This document shows positions 1-5,616 of a stretch of DNA of 10,048 bases, piece after piece. Origin of the DNA: Methylovulum sp. (GTDB taxonomy: Bacteria > Pseudomonadota > Gammaproteobacteria > Methylococcales > Methylomonadaceae); NCBI GenBank assembly GCA_028713595.1, contig JAQTNZ010000049.1, forward strand, positions 1 to 10,048, read 5' to 3'. The notes under the pieces are model-generated. The model was given only the letters and a program-made list of their open reading frames with translations. It searched no databases and was not told where the DNA came from. Within the stretch, counting starts at the first letter, position 1, and each line of letters opens with the position of its first letter. The translations under genes were made by a program, and so were the position numbers.

Positions 1-605
1 AGACCTGCTTGTTGGATGAGCGGATCCATTTCCGCAGTGGCGGTCGAAAAATGTCGCATATACACAAAATCGCACCAGTGATGGCGTTGTGCCGCTTCCA
101 AATCGGCCTTAGCATCGCCGATAAATAACGCCCTCTCGCCTGCTGCGGGTGCTAAAGATGCTAAAATATCAGTTTTGCTTTGCGGTGATCCGTATATGCC
201 GGTGAAATAGCCCGTTAATGAGCGTTGTTGCATCACCCAACGCAGTTCGGTTTGATCCGAACCGGAAGCGATGTACACGGGGCCGAAAGCGGCCAGATGC
301 GCCAAGGTTTCAAGACAGCCCGGCGTGAGCGGCGCATCCAAGTAAGCCGAGCGGACGATGACGGCATAACGGTCAAGCAATCCGTCGATTTCGCCGGCTT
401 CCGGCTCCCGTTCCAGAAAGTTAAAAAAGTCTTTAAATAGCACATAGCGCGAGCGGCCAAAGTTGCGGGCCTGATAGTCAGAGAAGCGGGCGACCACGCT
501 CTTTGGATAAGCCGCCAAGGCGGTGCGGAAGGCGGCTATTTTCATGGTGTTGGAATCCAACACCACTCCGTCACAATCTAATATGCTAAGGCTGGGCGCG
601 ATCAT
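1..605 (-). CDS. HAD-family hydrolase (phosphatase-like), 3' end cut by window edge
   Basis: A soluble haloacid-dehalogenase-superfamily phosphatase. I translated 201 residues from the ATG at 605-603, and the frame stays open to the window edge. Motif I is DCDGVVLDS, with the nucleophile Asp10 and acid/base Asp12. Motif II is the Ser114 region (IASGS), motif III is Lys144 (SKTD), and motif IV is GDAKADLEAA, with Asp164 and Asp168 as likely Mg ligands. The helical insert between motifs I and II (about residues 20-90) is a C1-type cap, as in phosphoglycolate phosphatase and beta-phosphoglucomutase relatives. The start has a clear Shine-Dalgarno (GGAG, complement of 612-615) six bases upstream and lies 10 nt after the aldolase stop, so the two are co-transcribed. 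Substrate cannot be read from sequence. The neighbour suggests a phosphorylated sugar or sugar acid, as in KdsC-like or nonulosonate phosphatases, but that is inference. Confidence 0.9.
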   Translation of the reverse strand, partial: MIAPSLSILDCDGVVLDSNTMKIAAFRTALAAYPKSVVARFSDYQARNFGRSRYVLFKDFFNFLEREPEAGEIDGLLDRYAVIVRSAYLDAPLTPGCLETLAHLAAFGPVYIASGSDQTELRWVMQQRSLTGYFTGIYGSPQSKTDILASLAPAAGERALFIGDAKADLEAAQRHHWCDFVYMRHFSTATAEMDPLIQQAG

Positions 606-615
606 GGTTTACTCC

Positions 616-2205
616 TTAGCAGGCTTGTACCATAGCATATAGCGACCGTACCGGAATCCGGTATAAGGTCGGTGCCAAGCTGACCAAGTGAGGGACGTTG
701 GCAACGGCCAGATAATCGGCAATCGTGCTGGCGTTTTCATCATGTTTGGCATGGGAAGACTCGCCATCGTCCGCATAACCGTCAAAGCCAATCAGCATCA
801 CTTCATCGGCGCCACATTCGACTGCCGCCGTTAAGCCCAATTGTAGCGGGCTAGGTACGGACACGCCCGCAATGTCACCAATGGCAAATAATGAAGCGGG
901 GTTGACTTCGCAAACCACGCCGACAACAGGTACGCTACCCGAAAAACGTGGCGGCGGGGAAATGATCCAGCAAGCGATTTCTTGGGCTAAAGATTGTAAG
1001 TGCGGCTCAGAAATTTTCTGGATTTCATGGCCGGACAGGGCGATGCAATGCCCGCCCAGATCCGTGAAATAGTCGGTGGATTTCAGGCTAGTATGCACGA
1101 TCACCGTATCATCCAGATCAAATTGCCCGATAGTTGGCGCCGCCCGCCGAGCACTTTCGCCACCACCGACCAAGATAAACCGACTACGCCGGGTAGCAGC
1201 CGGAAAATCGGCCAGCTTGGTAAATGCCTGGTCATCCAAACTGCCTTGGACAACCAGTTTGTTTTGCAATGCCCCCATGACTACGGACGGGTCAAAACGG
1301 TCTTTAATCAGCCAGTCCATCACCTTGCCTTGCTCTTGGCCCGATAAGCTGGAGTACATATAGGGCAGAGACGTGCCCCATTGGTAGAGGTCATGGAGCT
1401 TTTCCATTTTGTCCATGAATTTGCTCAATTCAAAATAAGGGATTTCAGTACCTGTGGCGATGCCGATATAGGTCAGCATCAGCTCGGTTTTCAGGTTGCC
1501 AGCCCCGCGCCCCATGCCCATAAACGTGGCATCAATCGACACCGCCCCCGCTTCTAATGCCCTAAGTGCGTTGGCAAAGGCCAAGCCAGCGTTATCATGG
1601 CCATGAAAACCGACATTGCCAGGGAAAATGGCGCAAGTAATCTTCACCGCCGTCCCTACTTCATCGGGAAAACAGCCGCCGTAACTATCGACCAGCGCTA
1701 GGCAATCAAGGTCATTGACGGCTTTGAAAGGTGCCAGCACTTCTTCAGTCCGATGGCTCCATTTGCTTAGGTGCATGATGTTCAAGGCACAGGCAAAGCC
1801 GTGGGCGATGACTTTTTTATGCAGGCGCAAAGCCCGTTCTATTTCATTAGGTGCCACCGCAAACCGGATCAGGTCAACAATGCCTTCAATATCCGTGAGG
1901 AAAGCATCAATGCTGTCTTCATGAACATCTTTCAGGTTAAACATCAAAGCCAAGCGCTGGTCAGGGCGCAATCGCCGCTTGGCTTCAAACAGCTCTTGTT
2001 GTGAGAGATAAAAAAATTGGCCGAAATAACTGTCCTTTTCGGGGCTGCGGTAGCCTATTTCAATGTCATGTATCGGGCTACGCGCCACCAGCTCAAGATA
2101 TTCGTTGACGAAATCGGCGTTAAATTCCCACTGGGTATAATAACCACCATCACGTAAAGTACAGTCGAGTAGCCGCGTTTTCTTTGATAAGGTTTTCATG
2201 GGCAT
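616..2205 (-). CDS. Two-domain protein: HMGL/DmpG-like aldolase plus Rossmann-like C-terminal domain
   Basis: 529 aa. Residues about 10-300 form an HMGL-like TIM barrel related to 4-hydroxy-2-oxovalerate aldolase (DmpG). The barrel opens with DCTLRDGGYY, containing Arg18 and the metal ligand Asp19. The metal site is completed by FHGHDN, with His201 and His203, followed by the Gly-rich GMGRGAGN loop. Known family members cleave or condense 2-oxo acids with a divalent metal. DmpG has His where this protein has Tyr22, so the exact reaction may differ. Residues about 335-529 form a second domain starting FILVGGGES (343-351), with a later SPLQLGLTAA stretch and MLIGFDGY (470-477). This resembles DUF115/MptE-like nucleotide-binding domains of surface-polysaccharide loci; that match is from memory. 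The start at 2205 has a weak AAGAG upstream, and a second ATG at 2199 is almost as good. It lies 10 nt after the preceding stop and 10 nt before the HAD gene. Likely role: making an unusual sugar or sugar-acid precursor for a surface glycan (inference). Confidence 0.85.
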   Translation of the reverse strand: MPMKTLSKKTRLLDCTLRDGGYYTQWEFNADFVNEYLELVARSPIHDIEIGYRSPEKDSYFGQFFYLSQQELFEAKRRLRPDQRLALMFNLKDVHEDSIDAFLTDIEGIVDLIRFAVAPNEIERALRLHKKVIAHGFACALNIMHLSKWSHRTEEVLAPFKAVNDLDCLALVDSYGGCFPDEVGTAVKITCAIFPGNVGFHGHDNAGLAFANALRALEAGAVSIDATFMGMGRGAGNLKTELMLTYIGIATGTEIPYFELSKFMDKMEKLHDLYQWGTSLPYMYSSLSGQEQGKVMDWLIKDRFDPSVVMGALQNKLVVQGSLDDQAFTKLADFPAATRRSRFILVGGGESARRAAPTIGQFDLDDTVIVHTSLKSTDYFTDLGGHCIALSGHEIQKISEPHLQSLAQEIACWIISPPPRFSGSVPVVGVVCEVNPASLFAIGDIAGVSVPSPLQLGLTAAVECGADEVMLIGFDGYADDGESSHAKHDENASTIADYLAVANVPHLVSLAPTLYRIPVRSLYAMVQAC

Positions 2206-2215
2206 ATACTCTTAG

Positions 2216-3304
2216 TTAGGGTTGGTCTTTATGATTTTGCATACTTTGCAAAACTTGCTCAAAAAAAGGCGGCGGGTTTTTTTTGCAACATTCAAAGCGC
2301 TCAAAAAGGGTCTTAAAATTAATCTTCAGCTTGGCGGCGGATTTGCCTGAAGCAAACCGCGACTGCGGCGGCAATTGGTCTTTACTGCAAGCCATGGCGG
2401 CACTGTAGGCGGCTTCAATGATCTCCAAGAATTTATGGCAATCGCTAATCTGCCCTAACAGCCAGTTATTTTGCGGATGCAACAAATCAATCATGCCATA
2501 ACGCCCCGCATTGACCGCGCTGATAAACAAGCTGGCTGCTTCGTCAAAACGTCCGTTCCAGGCTTTGATAAGGCCACCCTGAAACAACAGCAAGGTAAAG
2601 TTTTGGTGCACCATCGGATTAAAGCCCGGATGGACAATCATTTTCAGCGCACCGTCAACCACATTGCTGGCTTGGGCGATTGAACCGACCGACAGCAGCA
2701 CCGTAGCCAAGGTGCTGGAGCAGGACACCAGCCAACGGAAAGCCACGGCGTCATGGGTTTGTACGGTTTCCCGATACTGCTTATAGGTGGCATACACCGC
2801 GTCAAGCAATTCAGCCCTTTCATCCAATCTATCGGCGATGCGATAAGAAAGGATGGTGATAAGCCCGCCAAAATTTTGGTTGTTTTGCGGCAATGTTTTT
2901 AAATACGAATAGGTCACGACAAACAAATCATCACTGGAATAGTCACGCGCCGAGGCATTGAACAAATTATTGGTCAAATAAACATTGTCATTAAGCTTGT
3001 TCCTATTAAGCTGGTAGCGTAGGAGCAGCTTGCTAATATCCAAAACCGTTCCCCCAGCGATCAATTTTGCTGTGCTTAACGCTGGGATACCAACATTCTG
3101 GATAGGAAAACTTACCGCCAATTTCCCGTCCAGGTTAGCCTGGACATTGCAGGCAATAGAAAATTCGCTATGGTCATGGCAGGTGATCCTAAGCTCACAG
3201 CTATCCAACGTTATGGGAAGGCCAGGCGGCTCGAGTTCGAGGACGAACTCCAAGCCGCGCAATTTAACAACAGGTTGCTCGGTAACACTGGCAATTTCAG
3301 TCAT
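2216..3304 (-). CDS. Hypothetical protein, beta-rich N-terminus and helical-repeat-like C-terminus
   Basis: 362 aa that I do not recognise. There is no signal peptide and no convincing membrane span, so it is probably cytosolic. Residues about 10-95 are rich in alternating hydrophobic residues (FVLELEPPGLPITL, then KLAVSFPI) and look like a beta-sandwich or jelly-roll module. Residues about 125-310 look all-helical, with segments such as GRFDEAASLFISAVNAGRYG (251-270) that resemble TPR or other alpha-solenoid hairpins. The C-terminal 50 residues are Lys-rich and basic, with a CCKKNPPPFF stretch (339-348) encoded by adjacent A and T homopolymers. The start lacks a good Shine-Dalgarno and lies 14 nt after the mop stop, so translation is probably coupled. 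Lying between a molbindin gene and an aldolase gene, it is most likely an accessory or scaffold protein of that operon. TPR-containing proteins are common in glycan-biosynthesis gene sets, but nothing here proves such a role. Confidence 0.8.
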   Translation of the reverse strand: MTEIASVTEQPVVKLRGLEFVLELEPPGLPITLDSCELRITCHDHSEFSIACNVQANLDGKLAVSFPIQNVGIPALSTAKLIAGGTVLDISKLLLRYQLNRNKLNDNVYLTNNLFNASARDYSSDDLFVVTYSYLKTLPQNNQNFGGLITILSYRIADRLDERAELLDAVYATYKQYRETVQTHDAVAFRWLVSCSSTLATVLLSVGSIAQASNVVDGALKMIVHPGFNPMVHQNFTLLLFQGGLIKAWNGRFDEAASLFISAVNAGRYGMIDLLHPQNNWLLGQISDCHKFLEIIEAAYSAAMACSKDQLPPQSRFASGKSAAKLKINFKTLFERFECCKKNPPPFFEQVLQSMQNHKDQP

Positions 3305-3318
3305 AGGGTCACTATAGG

Positions 3319-3534
3319 CTAGGGTTTTACCAACGCAAACTGGGTGGTTTTAACGAACGCGACCGCTTCTTGCCCTACCGCCAAGCCTAATGATTTCAGC
3401 GAGCTGGTGGTGATGATTGAAGAGATAATGCCGGCGGCGGTGTCCAGCTCAATTTCAGAAAGGACATCGTGGGTGCGGATGTTCTTGATCTTGCCTTTAA
3501 TCTGGTTATTGTTATTAACGTCAGACATGTTCAT
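3319..3534 (-). CDS. Single-domain molbindin (Mop/TOBE molybdenum-pterin-binding protein)
   Basis: 71 aa, the usual size of free-standing Mop proteins (about 68-70 aa), which assemble as hexamers and store or buffer molybdate or tungstate in the cytosol. Typical Mop features are IKGKIKNI (12-19), SEIELDTAAG (26-35), ITTSSLKSLGLAVGQEA (41-57) and VKTTQFALVK (61-70). These follow the family pattern of a beta strand, then T-x-x-S-x-x-x-LGL-x-x-G and finally K-x-T/A. Residues 42-45 (TTSS) would be near the oxyanion site. An in-frame ATG lies further upstream at 3612, but I chose 3534 because an AGGGGA (complement of 3541-3546) sits exactly six bases before it and because the extra 26 residues do not look Mop-like. 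It is the first gene of the left-hand operon. No modABC transporter, ModE or molybdopterin gene is visible nearby, so the link to molybdate is by family only. Confidence 0.88.
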   Translation of the reverse strand: MNMSDVNNNNQIKGKIKNIRTHDVLSEIELDTAAGIISSIITTSSLKSLGLAVGQEAVAFVKTTQFALVKP

Positions 3535-3540
3535 AAATTT

Positions 3541-3546
3541 TCCCCT
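3541..3546 (-). promoter_or_regulatory. Strong ribosome binding site that fixes the mop start
   Basis: The minus strand reads AGGGGA and then six bases (AAATTT) before the ATG at 3534-3532. This is the best Shine-Dalgarno in the left operon and argues against the longer reading frame beginning at 3612. Confidence 0.75.
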
Positions 3547-3560
3547 GAAGTGGTTGGATG

Positions 3561-3591
3561 GTTGTTGCACAATAGTGTTAAAAGCAACAAC
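3561..3591. repeat. 8-bp perfect inverted repeat in the mop leader
   Basis: GTTGTTGC at 3561-3568 and GCAACAAC at 3584-3591 are perfect inverted arms separated by 15 bases. It sits 15 bases upstream of the mop Shine-Dalgarno. On the minus strand a lone -10-like GATAAT (complement of 3605-3610) lies just upstream, with no matching -35. The repeat could therefore be a binding site for a dimeric regulator over the start of transcription, or an RNA hairpin in the leader. It is not followed by a T run, so it is unlikely to be a terminator. It does not match the ModE operator as I know it. Confidence 0.5.
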
Positions 3592-3839
3592 AATGCCACT
3601 ATTAATTATCATTAAAAATCATATAACTAAGTGTTTTTGAAGCGGATGGGCGTGTTGCTGTGCGGGCAGGTTGTGTTGATTTGCTGTTGTTATATAAGCA
3701 GATTTCGTGGTGCGGCAATTTTTGGAAATAAAACATTAAAGCTAGCGGTGTGGGGCGTGATGAGGTTATCCGGGCTTTGGTAAGCAGAGAGGGATAAGTG
3801 CAATGGTTACAGGAGCTATGCCCTAGAGCCAAAAAAAAT

Positions 3840-3868
3840 TTTACAAAAAATATTAACAGTGTTAAATT
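3840..3868 (+). promoter_or_regulatory. Candidate sigma-70 promoter for tetR and the efflux operon
   Basis: TTTACA (3840-3845, five of six matches to the -35 consensus), a 17-base spacer, then TAAATT (3863-3868, four of six matches to -10). An A-tract at 3831-3838 lies just upstream and could act as an UP-like element. The -10 box is inside the tandem palindromes, so a bound repressor would block it. Predicted from consensus only. Confidence 0.45.
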
Positions 3869-3880
3869 AACATCGTTAAC
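3853..3880. promoter_or_regulatory. Two tandem palindromic operators, likely bound by the adjacent TetR protein
   Basis: Site 1 is TTAACAGTGTTAA (3853-3865), a perfect palindrome around 3859. Site 2 is TTAACATCGTTAA (3867-3879), with five-base arms matching perfectly around 3873. Together they form two 14-bp direct repeats of the form TTAACA-NN-GTTAA-N, with centres 14 bp apart. They end 18 bases before the tetR start codon and overlap the best promoter candidate. TetR-family regulators typically bind short palindromes just upstream of their own gene, and paired sites are known for members that bind as two dimers, such as QacR. Assignment to this TetR is by position. Confidence 0.72.
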
Positions 3881-3897
3881 AATACTATTTTTTACCA

Positions 3898-4521
3898 ATG
3901 CCACCTAAAATCAAATCAGCAAAAGATCGTGAACAACTGCGTGCCCTCATCCTTGAGGCCGCCCGCACATTATTTGTCGAACGCGGCATCGAAGCGGTGT
4001 CAATGCGGGAAATAGCCAAACAAATCAATTATTCGGCCACCACTTTATATAACTATTTTGAGGATAAGGAAGCCTTACTACAAGCAGTGTGCGATGCTGA
4101 TTTTTTAGTGCTGGCATCAAGTATGCGCGAGATTATGCAAATTCCTGACTTAATCCAGCGCATCCGGGCCTTGTGCCAGGGCTACGCACACTTCGCCTTG
4201 CACCATCCTAACCATTATCGTTTGATGTTTATGACCCCACGTCCCCCTTGTAATCTTGACATCACCCGTATCGAACAAGGCAATACTGAACAAGATGCCT
4301 ATGCGCAATTGCAAGAAGTTGTGCGGGCGGCTTTTGCGGCAGAATTGTTTAGGGCCGACCTCAACGATAGTGAACTGATTGCCCAAACTTTATGGGCGGG
4401 CGTACATGGGGTATGTTCTTTGCAGATTGCCCTAGGGCGCGAAATTTGGATGCAATGGACTGCTATCGAAGCCCGATTAACTTTAATGCAAGATGCACTT
4501 TTACGCGGCTTGCTCCGCTAA
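3898..4521 (+). CDS. TetR-family transcriptional repressor with WHG-type C-terminal domain
   Basis: 207 aa, typical TetR length. The N-terminal DNA-binding domain spans about 10-58, with the helix-turn-helix at about 34-54 (VSMREIAKQINYSATTLYNY) and the usual YFEDKEALL ending. The C-terminal ligand and dimer domain contains YAHFALHHPNHYRLMF (96-111) and LWAGVHGVCSL (165-175). The latter is the WxxxHG signature of TetR proteins with a WHG domain (Trp166, His170, Gly171). It is followed 18 nt later by the adaptor and pump genes, so it is the probable local repressor of that efflux operon and of itself. The start must be 3898: an in-frame stop lies at 3877-3879 and no alternative start codon falls between. 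No Shine-Dalgarno is visible before it, so it is probably translated weakly, which suits a repressor. The inducer is unknown. Confidence 0.93.
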   Translation: MPPKIKSAKDREQLRALILEAARTLFVERGIEAVSMREIAKQINYSATTLYNYFEDKEALLQAVCDADFLVLASSMREIMQIPDLIQRIRALCQGYAHFALHHPNHYRLMFMTPRPPCNLDITRIEQGNTEQDAYAQLQEVVRAAFAAELFRADLNDSELIAQTLWAGVHGVCSLQIALGREIWMQWTAIEARLTLMQDALLRGLLR

Positions 4522-4539
4522 CCAGACAGGACTTTTTAA

Positions 4540-5616
4540 ATGCGACACTTACGATTTGGCTTATTGGCGTTTATCTTATTGGCGGGTTGTGAAAAAACCG
4601 TTGACCCCCCGCCGCCCCCGCGTCCGGCGTTGGTCATGAAAGTGGGGGCCGGCGCAACTGATACGGCGATGAGTTTGGTCGGGGAAGTGCGGCCTCGTTA
4701 TGAGTCCGCCCAAGGCTTTCGGATTGCCGGCAAAATTATTGGGCGACGTGTGGAAATGGGCGCGCGGGTGAATAAAGGCCAGGTCATCGCCCAGCTTGAT
4801 GCCACCGACACCCAACTCAATGCCGCTGCGGCCTCGGCGGAAGTGGTGTCGGCAGAAGCCAGCCATGCCTTGGCACTAGCGGAAGTGGCCCGGCAACGGC
4901 AGTTGTTTGCAAAAAAATTCATTTCCGCCTCCGCGTTGGACATTAAGGAATCGGAGCTTAAAGCTTCCAGTGCGCGGATGGCGAAGGCTCAAGCTCAAGC
5001 CAATATATCCGGTAACCAGACCCAATATACCACCTTGACCGCCGACCGCGAAGGGGTGGTCACATTTATCCAAGCCGAACCCGGACAAGTGGTGGCGGCT
5101 GGCGATATCATCGTGCGGATTGCCGATACGCATACTGTGGACGTACTGGTTGCCGTACCGGAATCAAGGATGGCGGAAGTCAAGCTACATGCCCCCGTAC
5201 TTTTGAAAATGTGGGTGGATAGGCAAAAAACCTACACGGGCGTGGTGCGTGAAATAGCTCCAGAAGCGGATTCCGCCACCCGAACATTTAATGTGCGCAT
5301 CACTCTTGAGAATACCGATGCTTCCGTCAAATTTGGCATGACTGCCGGGGTTGGGTTCCAAGGGCTTGAGTCAACAAGCGCTGTTGGTTTGTTGGTTCCT
5401 GGTAGCGCCGTAACCGCCAGCGATGGCAAAACCCAAGTGTGGGTGATTGATGGCAACAATCGTGCACAACCGCGTGAGGTTGAAGCCGGCCCGTTTCGGG
5501 AGGATGGCGTGCTGATCCGTAGCGGCCTAAGCACCGGTGAAATTATCGCTATCGCAGGTGTGCATACCCTTAATAAAGATCAATTGATCCGTCCGGTCAT
5601 GGGAGCCAAGCCATGA
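4540..5616 (+). CDS. RND efflux periplasmic adaptor (membrane fusion protein), lipoprotein
   Basis: 358 aa. The signal peptide ends in a lipobox LAGC with Cys17 as the lipidated residue, followed by a Pro-rich linker (PPPPPP at 23-28 or so). The order after that is typical of RND adaptors. The first lipoyl half is at about 60-90 (FRIAGKIIGRRVEMGARVNKG). A helical hairpin at about 92-157 is Ala- and Gln-rich and contacts the TolC tip. The second lipoyl half is at about 165-197 (DREGVVTFIQAEPGQVVAAG). Beta-barrel and membrane-proximal domains run from about 198 to the end. It bridges the inner-membrane pump and outer-membrane channel. The residue after Cys17 is Glu, not Asp as in AcrA. The start at 4540 is preceded by CAGGA eight bases away and lies 18 nt after tetR. 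Its stop overlaps the pump start by four bases (ATGA), so the two are translationally coupled. No gene symbol can be assigned. Confidence 0.95.
   Translation: MRHLRFGLLAFILLAGCEKTVDPPPPPRPALVMKVGAGATDTAMSLVGEVRPRYESAQGFRIAGKIIGRRVEMGARVNKGQVIAQLDATDTQLNAAAASAEVVSAEASHALALAEVARQRQLFAKKFISASALDIKESELKASSARMAKAQAQANISGNQTQYTTLTADREGVVTFIQAEPGQVVAAGDIIVRIADTHTVDVLVAVPESRMAEVKLHAPVLLKMWVDRQKTYTGVVREIAPEADSATRTFNVRITLENTDASVKFGMTAGVGFQGLESTSAVGLLVPGSAVTASDGKTQVWVIDGNNRAQPREVEAGPFREDGVLIRSGLSTGEIIAIAGVHTLNKDQLIRPVMGAKP

Larger units (their letters stand above)
3535..3897. other. Divergent intergenic region (363 nt) between the mop operon and the efflux operon
   Basis: AT-rich control region holding regulatory signals for both directions. 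Near the mop side are the ribosome binding site, an inverted repeat and a -10-like box. Near the tetR side are an A-tract (3831-3838), a promoter candidate and two tandem palindromes. The middle, about 3640-3830, is more GC-mixed and I see no convincing gene, riboswitch or terminator in it. A minus-strand open frame of 100 codons crosses it, but it has no ribosome binding site and a composition unlike a protein, and it would run over the operator region. Confidence 0.7.

Noticed and set aside
3535..3612. N-terminal extension of the mop reading frame to an ATG at 3612
   Set aside because: The extra residues do not look like Mop, and a strong Shine-Dalgarno lies directly before the ATG at 3534.
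3344..3640. Plus-strand 98-codon frame antisense to mop
   Set aside because: Mirror of the Mop coding region; no ribosome site and no protein-like pattern.
3640..3830. Possible riboswitch (molybdenum cofactor or cobalamin type) in the spacer
   Set aside because: I looked for known conserved cores on both strands and found none I could align.
3602..3904. Minus-strand 100-codon open frame across the intergenic region
   Set aside because: No ribosome site, AT-biased residue content, and it would run through the operator and promoter of tetR.
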